Position numbers and translations under genes: made by a program. A model generated the notes under the pieces. The model had not been told where the DNA came from. It did not search any database and saw nothing but the letters and a program-made list of their open reading frames with translations. From Stappia sp. ES.058 (GTDB lineage: Bacteria > Pseudomonadota > Alphaproteobacteria > Rhizobiales > Stappiaceae), in contig NZ_LT629784.1 in assembly GCF_900105595.1 (NCBI RefSeq), positions 3,750,501-3,814,500 on the forward strand: 64,000 nt of DNA, given 5' to 3'. Below, one piece after another: positions 46,335 through 54,537 of the stretch (the stretch's first letter is position 1; each line of letters begins with the position of its first letter).

Positions 46335-46976
46335 TCATGCCGGCAGGCCGGCACCACGCCCGGTCACGCTTCGATAATAGCCCCAGAAAAGCCGCGCGGC
46401 GACGCCCCGGCACGGTTTCCAGCCCTGCGCCCGCGCCCGGGTCTCACCCTGCTCGGGACGCGTGTCGAGGTCGAACGCATGGCGTATCGCTTCGCGCAGC
46501 GCCAGGTCGCCAGCGGGGAAAACATCCGGATGGCCCAGACAGAAAAGCAGGAAGACCTCCGCGCTCCACGGGCCGATTCCCTTGATCGCTTCAAGCCGCG
46601 CCTGGGCGTCCTCGCCCGGAAGATCGCCGAGCCCGGCGAGATCCAGCCCGTTGTCGAGCGCATCCGAGACCGCGCGGACGGTGGCAATTTTGGGCCGGGA
46701 CAGGCCCGCCGTCGCCAGGTCGCCATCCTCCGTCCTTGCAAGCGTTTCAAGATCGAACGGATCGAGAAGCGTTTCCAGCCTGGAAAAAATCGTGGCCGCA
46801 CTCGCCAGCGACACCTGCTGCGCGGTGACGATACGCACAAGACCCTTCAGATCCGCAGGTGAACGCCGGAGGGGCAGGGGACCGGCGCGCTCGGCGACCG
46901 GACGAAGCTCCGGCGCGATCACCAGCAGTCGCGCAAGGCCGGCCTCGAGATCGGCCCCCGTCTCTATTCGATGCAT
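46335..46976 (-). CDS. DNA-3-methyladenine glycosylase II-type base excision enzyme
   Basis: 213 residues, HhH-GPD fold. Helix-hairpin-helix LEAIKGIGPWSAEVFLLF (128-145) followed by the catalytic Asp157 in PAGDLALREAI. No iron-sulfur cysteines near the C-terminus, so an AlkA-type rather than Nth/MutY-type enzyme. It lacks the N-terminal AlkA domain. Removes alkylated purines from DNA. Divergent from gluQ by 104 bp. Confidence 0.92.
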   Translation of the reverse strand: MHRIETGADLEAGLARLLVIAPELRPVAERAGPLPLRRSPADLKGLVRIVTAQQVSLASAATIFSRLETLLDPFDLETLARTEDGDLATAGLSRPKIATVRAVSDALDNGLDLAGLGDLPGEDAQARLEAIKGIGPWSAEVFLLFCLGHPDVFPAGDLALREAIRHAFDLDTRPEQGETRARAQGWKPCRGVAARLFWGYYRSVTGRGAGLPA

Positions 46977-47080
46977 CCGGCGGCCCTTCCGCGCTCAGGT
47001 TCCGGTGCGCAGGAAACCGCAGCCGACGCGCCTGCGCAAGATGCGTTGACGCGCTTGCCGTTTCTTGGGATGGACGGAAG

Positions 47081-47968
47081 ATGACCCGCCCCGTCTATCG
47101 CTTCGCGCCCTCGCCGAACGGCCACCTGCACCTGGGACATGCGCTGTCGGCGCTGATGAATTTCGATGCCGCCCGGGCAAGCGGCGGCCGCTTCCTGCTG
47201 CGCATCGAGGACATCGACACCACCCGCTGCACGCCGGAGCTGGAAGAGGCGATCCACGAGGATCTCGCCTGGCTGGGTCTGTCGTGGGAAACCCCGGTCC
47301 GCCGCCAGTCGGCGCATTTCGCCGACTATCGCGCGGCCCTTGAAACGCTTGAAAAACAGGGCCTCGTCTACCCGGGCTATCTGACCCGGCGCGAGATACG
47401 CGATGCGGTCGTCGTCGCCGAAGCCCGCGACGGCCGCCCCTGGCCGCGCGATCCGGACGGCGGGCCGCTTTATCCGGGCGATGCCGCCGTGCTGTCGGCG
47501 GGCGAGATCTCGGCAAGAAAGGCTGTCGCCGCGCCGCATGCACTGCGCCTCGACATGAAGACGGCGATTGCCCGGCTTGCCGCGCCCCTCACCTGGCAGG
47601 AGCTGGACCACCCCGAAGCATCGTCGAAGGCCGGGACGATCCGCGCCGATCCCGCCCATTGGGGCGACGTCGTTCTGGCGCGCAAGGACACGCCGACGAG
47701 CTACCACCTGTCGGTGGTCGTCGACGACGCAGTGCAGGGCGTGAGCCATGTGGTGCGCGGACGCGACCTCTATCAGGCGACGGCGGTCCACCGGTTGCTG
47801 CAGATGCTGCTCGGCCTGCCGGAACCGCGCTACCATCATCACCGGCTCATTGAAGACGGTGAGGGACGCAAGCTCTCCAAGTCGCAGGACGACACGGCGC
47901 TTTCAGCATTGCGGGAGGAAGGCGCAAGTCCCCGCGACATCCGCCGCCGGGTCGGCCTCGCCGACTGA
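47081..47968 (+). CDS. gluQ: glutamyl-Q tRNA(Asp) synthetase
   Basis: 295 residues from ATG 47081 after GACGGAAG. A truncated glutamyl-tRNA synthetase without anticodon domain: FAPSPNGHLHLGHALSAL (HIGH region, 8-25), RIEDIDTTR, and the KMSKS loop as RKLSKSQDD. Attaches glutamate to queuosine-34 of tRNA(Asp). The zinc-site cysteines of the E. coli enzyme (CxC before the ARI/ARR helix) are missing; the place reads YPGYLTRREI, so the fold here does without zinc. Ends 4 bp before the palindromic element. Confidence 0.93.
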   Translation: MTRPVYRFAPSPNGHLHLGHALSALMNFDAARASGGRFLLRIEDIDTTRCTPELEEAIHEDLAWLGLSWETPVRRQSAHFADYRAALETLEKQGLVYPGYLTRREIRDAVVVAEARDGRPWPRDPDGGPLYPGDAAVLSAGEISARKAVAAPHALRLDMKTAIARLAAPLTWQELDHPEASSKAGTIRADPAHWGDVVLARKDTPTSYHLSVVVDDAVQGVSHVVRGRDLYQATAVHRLLQMLLGLPEPRYHHHRLIEDGEGRKLSKSQDDTALSALREEGASPRDIRRRVGLAD

Positions 47969-47972
47969 ATTC

Positions 47973-48051
47973 CTAGTGGAGCGAATTTGACATTTGAGTT
48001 CCGTTTGCGGCGAGGCTTCTGATCAAATGTCAAATTCAAAAGCTCCACTAG
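47973..48051. repeat. palindromic element, first copy
   Basis: Left arm CTAGTGGAGC then GAATTTGACATTTGA (to 47997); right arm is the reverse complement at 48023-48051, with four extra bases between the two blocks. The 25-bp centre is GC-richer. Could form a long hairpin in DNA or RNA. It lies directly after the gluQ stop. Confidence 0.85.
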
Positions 48052-48065
48052 AATCATATATTTAT

Positions 48066-48141
48066 CTAGTGGTTCTCTTGATTCCGAAATTTGCGGCGGC
48101 GGCGCTGCACGGGGAGGCAAATGTCGGAATCGAACCACTAG
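48066..48141. repeat. palindromic element, second copy
   Basis: Left arm CTAGTGGTTC, four extra bases, then GATTCCGAaATTTGC; right arm gives CTAGTGGTTC directly followed by GATTCCGACATTTGCC as reverse complement. Same plan as the first copy, with the 4-base bulge on the opposite arm. The right end supplies the stop codon of the AEC permease. Confidence 0.85.
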
Positions 48142-49091
48142 CTGCCGAGAAACACCATCCAGCCACCGGTGGTGACCACCGCCGCAGCCGTGGTCAGCGT
48201 GATCGAATTCGCCGACATGGCGTGGCCCGTCCCGTAGTGATTGGCGAAGAGAAACGCGTTGATGCCTGTGGGACAGGCTGCCGTCAGTGTCGCCACCGCC
48301 ACCCATAGCGGCGGCAAATGCACCACATGGGCGGCCGTCACATAGACCACCGCGGGCATGACCGCGACCTTGAGCACGCTGAGCACAAGTCCCGGTCCGA
48401 TGTTGCCGCGAATACCGTAGGCAACCATGCTCATGCCGAGCGAAAACAGCGCCACGGGAATGGCGGCTCCCGCGATCCGGCCCAGCACATCGGCGAAGAT
48501 GCCGCTGACCGGCAGACCGGTGATGCGCCACAGCCCGCCGGCCAGAATGCCGATGACGATCGGATTGGTGACGAGATTGCGCGCCACGCCGGCAAGGACG
48601 CCGGCAAGCGGCTTGGCTTCCTGCGTGCCGTCGACCACGGCGGCGCGTTCCATCAGCACCGAACAGACGACCGTCATCACCGGCAGATGGATCGAGATCA
48701 GCACGAACAGGGGAACCAGGCCGGCCTCGCCGTAGATCGAGGTGATCAAGGGGATGCCGACAAGCACCGTGTTGGCGAAGCCCGCACTGATCCCGCCGAT
48801 CACGCCGGCCCGCGCAGCGCGCCCGAAGCCGTAGCGGACAACGAGGGTCCCGGCGGTCCAGGTCACGGCAACGCCGCTGAAATAGGCGATCCAGAGCCCC
48901 CAGGGCGACACCCCGTCGAGCGAACTGGTGGCGAGCGTGCGAAAAATCAAAACCGGAATGGCGATCACGAAGACGAACTGGCCCAGCGCATCGCCGATGC
49001 GGGCGTCCAGCAGACCGATACGCGCTGCCGCATAGCCGATGCCGATGAGCACGAACACGGGAAGCACGATGGTGAGGATCTGATCTGCCAT
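48138..49091 (-). CDS. AEC family auxin-efflux-carrier-type transporter
   Basis: 317 residues from ATG 49091 (MADQILTIVLPVFVLIGIGY), with ten hydrophobic helices in two halves of five. Typical turns: GFANTVLVGIPLITSIYGE, the central loop, NPIVIGILAGGLW and CPTGINAFLFANHYG. Exports or takes up a small organic acid across the inner membrane; substrate unknown. The TAG stop falls in the palindromic element, so the last residues may have been changed by its insertion. Divergent from the hybrid kinase. Confidence 0.92.
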   Translation of the reverse strand: MADQILTIVLPVFVLIGIGYAAARIGLLDARIGDALGQFVFVIAIPVLIFRTLATSSLDGVSPWGLWIAYFSGVAVTWTAGTLVVRYGFGRAARAGVIGGISAGFANTVLVGIPLITSIYGEAGLVPLFVLISIHLPVMTVVCSVLMERAAVVDGTQEAKPLAGVLAGVARNLVTNPIVIGILAGGLWRITGLPVSGIFADVLGRIAGAAIPVALFSLGMSMVAYGIRGNIGPGLVLSVLKVAVMPAVVYVTAAHVVHLPPLWVAVATLTAACPTGINAFLFANHYGTGHAMSANSITLTTAAAVVTTGGWMVFLGS

Positions 49092-49259
49092 GATCGCTCT
49101 TTCGCACGCCGTCGGCGCAATCACAAGCGCACGGAACGCAATGCGGACCTGCCCTTGCGCAGCGACATCAGACCCCTTGATTTGCACGGCCGGGCTGTCA
49201 AAGTGCGGTCACCCAGCCGCACCCCGCCCGGTCTATCCTGCGGGCCACAAGGCCTTGAG

Positions 49260-50432
49260 ATGAGCGATGCACCAACACCACCGGACGGCCCGGACCCGCA
49301 AGACGGCACCGGGCTCGATGCCGACCTGGCCGGCCTGCTGCACGATCTTCGCACCCCGCTCTCGGCCATGCGCACGGCTGTGGAACTGATCGACCTCGAT
49401 CCCACGACCTCTCGCCAGGCGTCCGCGATACAAACCCTCGAGATGGCGATCGATGCGTTGCTGGCGATGACCCAGGACCTTCTGGACCCGGGCGGAGCAC
49501 CGACGGTACGGGCGAGCACCGCCGACACGGCCGTGGACGCGATATCCGCAGTCACGGACCTGTTTACCGCCGACGCCAGATCGCGCGGCCTGCGCATCGA
49601 TTGCACTATCGCGGGAGACCTAGAGGCCTATGGCATCGGCGATCCCCTGACGTTGCGCCGGGTTCTGTCGGTCCTCATAGACAATGCGCTGAAATACACC
49701 GGCGAGGGGCGGATCACCGTGACGGCGCATGCGACGCACGGCGGGGCACGGCCAGCCCTCGAGATCGATGTCAGCGACACGGGCATCGGCATTCCGGCTG
49801 CGGAACAAGGCAATCTGTTTCGCCCGCGCAAACGCGGCGCGCAGGCAAGCGCCACCACCGCCGGAAGCGGGCTTGGACTGTGGAGTGCCGCACGGCTCGC
49901 GGCATCGGCCGGCGGACGGCTCGATCTCGTCGAAACCTCGGCGATGGGAACGACCTTCGGACTTCGGCTGCCGCTGGTGGCGCCAGCCCCGGACCCCGCA
50001 AGGGCGGATGACGGCACCTCCAACATCCGCACACTGCCGCGCCGAAGTGTCCTGGTCGTTGACGACAATGAAACCAGCCGCCGCATGATCGAGGCGATGC
50101 TCGACGCCTTCGGGGTCGACGTCTTTCTGGCCGATGGCGGACGGGATGCCCTTGCCTGCCTCGCTGCCGAGCCGGTGAATGCCGTATTGCTCGACATCAA
50201 CATGCCCGACATGGACGGGCTGGAAACCCTGGCCGCGATCCGGGCGCTGGACGGCAACCCCGCCAGCCTGCCGGTGATCGGCATCACCGCCGCGATCATT
50301 CCCAACCACCGCAAGCTGGAGGACGCCGGCTTTCAGGCGATCCTCGACAAGCCGGTCGCACCGGCAGTCCTCTTTGCAGCGCTTGACCGGGCGATGACGG
50401 AAGCCGGCGGGGCAGGGTCCGCCAAGGCCTGA
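49260..50432 (+). CDS. soluble hybrid histidine kinase/response regulator
   Basis: 390 residues from ATG 49260. HisKA domain with phospho-acceptor His28 in LLHDLRTPLSAMRTAVEL, HATPase with DNALKYT (N box, 141-147), DTGIGIP (G1) and GSGLGLW (G2), then a receiver domain from 262 (VLVVDDNETSRRM) with Asp312 in LLDINMPDMDG and Lys364 in LDKPV. There is no sensor, PAS or membrane part, so the input must come from another protein or the level of the kinase. Downstream partner not found in the window. Confidence 0.92.
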   Translation: MSDAPTPPDGPDPQDGTGLDADLAGLLHDLRTPLSAMRTAVELIDLDPTTSRQASAIQTLEMAIDALLAMTQDLLDPGGAPTVRASTADTAVDAISAVTDLFTADARSRGLRIDCTIAGDLEAYGIGDPLTLRRVLSVLIDNALKYTGEGRITVTAHATHGGARPALEIDVSDTGIGIPAAEQGNLFRPRKRGAQASATTAGSGLGLWSAARLAASAGGRLDLVETSAMGTTFGLRLPLVAPAPDPARADDGTSNIRTLPRRSVLVVDDNETSRRMIEAMLDAFGVDVFLADGGRDALACLAAEPVNAVLLDINMPDMDGLETLAAIRALDGNPASLPVIGITAAIIPNHRKLEDAGFQAILDKPVAPAVLFAALDRAMTEAGGAGSAKA

Positions 50433-50444
50433 CGCCGCGACGTG

Positions 50445-51332
50445 TCAGAGAACGACGATACCGGTGTGCTTGGCCTTGTGCTCCGGCTCGACGTGGATCG
50501 TCGTGCGGGCACCCGGAACGCCCCGGCCAATCCCTTCCTCGACCCGGTCGCAGATCTCATGCGCCCGCTCGACGGTCATCTCGCCCGGCACGACCAGATG
50601 AAAATCGATGAAGATCACATGTCCGGCGGAACGCGTTCTGAGGTCATGCGCCTCCAGCGCGCCGGCGCCGGCCTCGGAGATCGCCTCGCGGATCTTGTCC
50701 TGGAGCGCGGGCGAGACCGCCTCGTCCATCAGCCCGCCGACAGATTCCTTCACCAACCCCCAACCCGACCACAGGATGTTGAGAGCGACCAGTCCGGCGA
50801 GCAGGGAATCAAGCGCCTGGACACCGGTCGCGAAGACCAGCAGAACGCCTGCAAGAACACCGAACGAGGACACCACGTCGGTGACCAGATGCTTGCCGTC
50901 GGCAACCAGCGCCAGCGAGCGGTGCTGGCGCCCGACACGGATGAGGACAAAGGCCCAGACCCCGTTCACCACAGAGGCGAGACCATTGACGGCAAGGCCC
51001 TCGACGGAAAAATTCACCGGCTGCGGATCGACATAGGCAAGCCAGGCGGCCCGGATGATCGACAAGGCCGCCAGAACGATCATCACGCCGACCAGGACGG
51101 CGGCGAAATACTCGACCTTGTGATGACCGTAGGGATGATTGCTGTCGGCCGGCTTGGCGGCGAACCACACGGCCAGAAAGGCGGCGAGTGCCGAGGCAAC
51201 ATTGACCACCGATTCAAGCGCATCCGAATAAAGCGCGACCGAGCCGGTCCACCAGTAGGCAACGAGCTTCAGCCCGAGGACGAGCAAACCGACGAGAATG
51301 CTGGAGAAGGCGATGCGCAAACGCAGGGACAT
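50445..51332 (-). CDS. cation diffusion facilitator family transporter
   Basis: 295 residues from ATG 51332. Six transmembrane helices in the first 200 residues; metal-site motifs YSDALESVVNVASA (helix 2) and DGKHLVTDVVSS (helix 5), which carry the acidic and His ligands. A cytoplasmic C-terminal domain starts near residue 210 (DKIREAISEAGAG... HIFDFHLVVPG-like). Exports Zn, Fe, Mn or Co in exchange for protons; the first site has Asp and Glu instead of the His of zinc exporters, which leaves the metal open. Confidence 0.93.
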   Translation of the reverse strand: MSLRLRIAFSSILVGLLVLGLKLVAYWWTGSVALYSDALESVVNVASALAAFLAVWFAAKPADSNHPYGHHKVEYFAAVLVGVMIVLAALSIIRAAWLAYVDPQPVNFSVEGLAVNGLASVVNGVWAFVLIRVGRQHRSLALVADGKHLVTDVVSSFGVLAGVLLVFATGVQALDSLLAGLVALNILWSGWGLVKESVGGLMDEAVSPALQDKIREAISEAGAGALEAHDLRTRSAGHVIFIDFHLVVPGEMTVERAHEICDRVEEGIGRGVPGARTTIHVEPEHKAKHTGIVVL

Positions 51333-51467
51333 TGCAGGCGGCCCATTCAAGGAGCGGTCGTTGCGCCGAAGCGTCATCCGGCGGTCGCCGTCCGCCCGCC
51401 GGCGGCAAAGCCCTAACCTGTTTTTCCGGGGAAGACAAACGCCGGTGCATGCAGAGCCGCTGCGCGT

Positions 51468-52208
51468 TTACTGGATCGCACCGCCGAGAATACGGCCCGG
51501 TCGACCGCCATCCTCCATTTGCACAAGAACGGCGCAACGCTCCGCCTTCATCTTCCTGAGATCGCTCATCGGCAGGCGAAACTCCTGCGGGCCGCCGTCC
51601 CACATGCCGACCGCGTGCAGGCTGCGCACAACGTTGGTGTAGACAATCTCGCGACCGCGATTCTCGCCGCGCCCGATGTCCACGCTCACGGGAGCCGCGA
51701 CAAACGCAAGCAGCACGGTCGCCATGCCCCCGGCAACCGGCATCTCACCGGCCACCCGGATCCGGAGCACCCCGCCTCCCGGCAGGATCTCGATGTCGAC
51801 CGGCAGCGGCGACGTTCTCGACAGCGCGTCATCCAGTGCCTGCCGGTCGCTGCCGACCATATGGCGCTGCCCGTTGACCACGATCTGCGGCGTGTAGACG
51901 TCACGATCCCCGCGTGCCGCGGCGTAGTCGCGCTGGCGGGAACTGTTGGCCGGCGAGGCGAGCGTGTCCTGCCAGCCGAGATAATCCCAGTAATCCACAG
52001 GATACGACAGGGTCACCAGGTCCTTGCGCCGGGAAATCTCGGTGATCAGGCGATCCGCCGGAGGACAGGACGAACAGCCCTGACTGGTGAAGAGCTCCAC
52101 CACGGCGCGCGGCGCATCGGACGCCCCGGCCAGCGATGGGATCATGACAACAAGCGACACAAGCACCGCGCGCAAGCTGCGGCGCGGCGAAAGGATGTGC
52201 ATGGACAT
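51468..52208 (-). CDS. DUF1223 thioredoxin-like secreted protein
   Basis: 246 residues from ATG 52208. Sec signal peptide at 1-30 (RAVLVSLVVMIPSLAGASD). A thioredoxin-like fold follows with CSSCPPAD (CxxC near residue 48), VTLSYPVDYWDYLGWQDTLASP and the cis-Pro segment VYTPQIVVNGQ. DUF1223 proteins are widespread in proteobacteria and uncharacterised. AGGAAAG precedes the start. Single gene. Confidence 0.9.
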   Translation of the reverse strand: MSMHILSPRRSLRAVLVSLVVMIPSLAGASDAPRAVVELFTSQGCSSCPPADRLITEISRRKDLVTLSYPVDYWDYLGWQDTLASPANSSRQRDYAAARGDRDVYTPQIVVNGQRHMVGSDRQALDDALSRTSPLPVDIEILPGGGVLRIRVAGEMPVAGGMATVLLAFVAAPVSVDIGRGENRGREIVYTNVVRSLHAVGMWDGGPQEFRLPMSDLRKMKAERCAVLVQMEDGGRPGRILGGAIQ

Positions 52209-52349
52209 TGCGCGGTTCTTTCCTGACACCGGAATCGCCCGATCCCCGGGATCGGCGTTTCGCCGGCGTTCGAGACTGCGAAGACTGGAAGCACAATAGG
52301 CAGACCTGCCATCAATAACCACTCACGACCCCTTGAGGGGCAGGGGCCG

Positions 52350-52892
52350 TCACCGCGACAATGCGCCGGTCTCGCCCGGCGGATTGGTCAGCGGCGCCGC
52401 TGCGCGACCCGCATCGACATCACGCATGTGGTTGAGCGCCCAGTGCACGGAGGGAAAGGCGATCGTCTCCCAGGGAATGTCATCCCAGCAAAACAGCCCG
52501 GCTTCCAGCGTTTCCGAGCCGGCGGCAAAGCACCCGTCGAAGCAGGCCTTGTAGATCATCTGGACCTGGGACAGCCGCTCGATGGTGTAGACCGCAAGCA
52601 GGCCGTCCAGCTCGATCTCGGCGCAAAGCTCCTCGCGCGCCTCGCGACGCGCCCCGTCCTCCGGGGTTTCGTTGAGCTCGAGATAGCCGGCCGGCAGGGT
52701 CCACAGGCCCGAGCACGGTTCGATGGCACGCCGCCCGAGCAGATAGCGTCCCTCGTGCACCACCACCGACCCGACGACGATGCGCGGGTTTTCGTAAGAC
52801 ACGAAGCCGCAACGGTCGCAGATGTCACGCTCATGCGTATCGCCTCGGGGCGTGGCGCGGCGAAAGACCGGAGACAGCGGATCATTGCTCAT
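52350..52892 (-). CDS. NUDIX hydrolase with zinc ribbon
   Basis: 180 residues from ATG 52892, with GATGAGG before it; GTG 52907 is an alternative that would add five residues. A zinc-ribbon-like N-terminus has ERDICDRCGFVSYENPRIVVGSVV (only two Cys kept). The Nudix box GYLELNETPEDGARREAREEL (75-95) is complete. NADH-pyrophosphatase-like or nucleotide-sugar Nudix; substrate not clear. 7 bp after the ccmG stop, so probably part of the ccm transcript. Confidence 0.9.
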   Translation of the reverse strand: MSNDPLSPVFRRATPRGDTHERDICDRCGFVSYENPRIVVGSVVVHEGRYLLGRRAIEPCSGLWTLPAGYLELNETPEDGARREAREELCAEIELDGLLAVYTIERLSQVQMIYKACFDGCFAAGSETLEAGLFCWDDIPWETIAFPSVHWALNHMRDVDAGRAAAPLTNPPGETGALSR

Positions 52893-52899
52893 GCGCGCC

Positions 52900-53511
52900 T
52901 CATCCACCCGGTGCGGCGAGGATCTTTTCCAGCTCCGGGAGAAAGACGTCCCGATAGCTCTCCGGTGACAGCGGGCCGATGAACTTGTAGCGGATCATGC
53001 CATCCGCATCGACGATGAAGGTCTCCGGAACGCCATAGACACCCCAGTCGATCGCCGCGCGGCCCTTGTCGTCCGCGCCGACGCGGTCATACGGATTGCC
53101 GAGCGTGCCGAGAAAGCGGCGGGCGTTTTCCGGCTTGTCCTTGTAGTTGATGCCGATCATCTGCGCCGTGTCGCGCCGCGCCAGATCCTCCAGCAGCGGG
53201 TGCTCCTGCCGGCAGGGCACGCACCACGACGCGAAGATGTTGACCACGCTGACCCGACCCAGCAGATCCGTCCGCGCCACGCCGGGCACGGAGGCACCAT
53301 CGTCGCCGCGCAGATCCGCCACAGGCGGCAGCGCGAATTCCGGCGCAGGCTTGTCGATCAGCGCGGAGGGCACCTCGGAAGTGTCCCTGCCGCTGAGAAG
53401 CTGCACGAGGAACAACACTGCAAGCAGCGCGAACACGACAAGCGGCAACAGCGCCATCAACGGGATACGGCGGCGCGGCGCCGGGCCTTCGGGGACGGTG
53501 TCTTCACTCAT
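52900..53511 (-). CDS. ccmG: thiol:disulfide interchange protein CcmG/DsbE
   Basis: 203 residues from ATG 53511, overlapping the ccmD stop. N-terminal anchor helix (residues 16-39), then a periplasmic thioredoxin domain with Cys97 and Cys100 in FASWCVPCRQEH, the acidic GVYGVPETFIVD (cis-Pro) and IRYKFIGPLSPE. Reduces the CXXCH cysteines of apocytochrome c for haem attachment. Final recognised ccm gene of the run. Confidence 0.95.
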   Translation of the reverse strand: MSEDTVPEGPAPRRRIPLMALLPLVVFALLAVLFLVQLLSGRDTSEVPSALIDKPAPEFALPPVADLRGDDGASVPGVARTDLLGRVSVVNIFASWCVPCRQEHPLLEDLARRDTAQMIGINYKDKPENARRFLGTLGNPYDRVGADDKGRAAIDWGVYGVPETFIVDADGMIRYKFIGPLSPESYRDVFLPELEKILAAPGG

Positions 53512-53714
53512 GATCCGCTCCCCTCGGCGACGTCCCTGCGGGCCCGGGCGGAACGACGGGTGACGCCCTGCGCCTCCATTGCGGAAAGCCGCGCGCGCAG
53601 CCGGGCGCCATCGGCGAGGATCCACACGAAAAGGGCGCCGATCACCCCGAGCGTAACGAGATAGCAGGCGACGATGAAGCCCGCGTGGGGTCCCAGATTG
53701 AGAAGATCGGTCAT
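53508..53714 (-). CDS. ccmD: haem exporter protein CcmD
   Basis: 68 residues from ATG 53714, which overlaps the ccmC stop by 4 bp. One transmembrane helix (about 13-35, GFIVACYLVTLGVIGALFVW) preceded by GPHAG, then a basic segment RLRARLSAMEAQGVTRRSAR. Small membrane protein that releases holo-CcmE from the CcmABC complex. Its small size and place between ccmC and ccmG identify it. Confidence 0.92.
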   Translation of the reverse strand: MTDLLNLGPHAGFIVACYLVTLGVIGALFVWILADGARLRARLSAMEAQGVTRRSARARRDVAEGSGS

Positions 53715-54469
53715 TCGGCGGCCTGCGGGGTTGCCACGCCGACGCGTGCACTCGCCGCCTGAAGCTGCATCGTCCTCAGACGCCGCCGCAGGATCTCGTT
53801 GCGCATCGCCATCAGGTGCATCACGAAAAACAGAAGCGTAAAGGCCAGCGCCATCACCATAAGCGGCCACAGGATCGTCGGGTGGATCGTCGGTCCGTCC
53901 ATGCGCATCACGCTGGCGGGCTGGTGCAGCGTGTTCCACCAGTCGACGGAAAACTTGATGATCGGCAGGTTGATGGCGCCGACAAGCGTCAGGACGGCGG
54001 CCGCCTTGCCGGCGCGGATCGGATCCTCGATGGTGCGCCACAGCGCGATCAGCCCGAGATACATGATGAACAGCACCAGCACCGAGGTGAGACGCGCGTC
54101 CCACACCCAGTAGGTGCCCCACATCGGCTTGCCCCAGAGCGAGCCGGTGATCAGCGACACAAGCGTGAAGGCGGCGCCGATGGGGGCGGCGGCCTTGGCG
54201 GAGACATCGGCGAGCGGATGCTTCCAGATCAGCGTACCGAGCGCGGAGATCGCCATCACCGAGTAGCACATCATGGCCAGCCAGGCGGCGGGCACATGCA
54301 GATACATGATCTTCACCGTGGCGCCCTGCTGGTAATCGTCGGGCGCCATGAAGAAGGTCATGTAGAGCCCCGCGGCGAAGGCGACGACGCACGCTGCGGA
54401 AAGCCACGGCAACAGGCGCGCGGAAAGCGCAAGGAACCGGGTCGGATTGGCAAGGTCGAGAATGGCCAT
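53711..54469 (-). CDS. ccmC: haem exporter permease CcmC
   Basis: 252 residues, six transmembrane helices. The tryptophan-rich haem-handling motif of the HHP family is present as GTYWVWDARLTSVLVLF (about 120-136), with flanking conserved His in YLHVPAAW and TLHQPAS. Passes haem to CcmE on the periplasmic side. Start ATG 54469; overlaps ccmD. The ccmB stop lies 68 bp upstream. Confidence 0.96.
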   Translation of the reverse strand: MAILDLANPTRFLALSARLLPWLSAACVVAFAAGLYMTFFMAPDDYQQGATVKIMYLHVPAAWLAMMCYSVMAISALGTLIWKHPLADVSAKAAAPIGAAFTLVSLITGSLWGKPMWGTYWVWDARLTSVLVLFIMYLGLIALWRTIEDPIRAGKAAAVLTLVGAINLPIIKFSVDWWNTLHQPASVMRMDGPTIHPTILWPLMVMALAFTLLFFVMHLMAMRNEILRRRLRTMQLQAASARVGVATPQAAE

Positions 54470-54537
54470 GATGTATTTCTAGTGGCGCGCGGCCAGCCTT
54501 TCAATGCAAGACGCGACGCGCGCGGCCGGATGCCGCG

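Noticed and set aside
54479..54485. Another CTAGTGG heptamer between ccmC and ccmB
   Set aside because: No matching second arm or inner block; seven bases can occur by chance.
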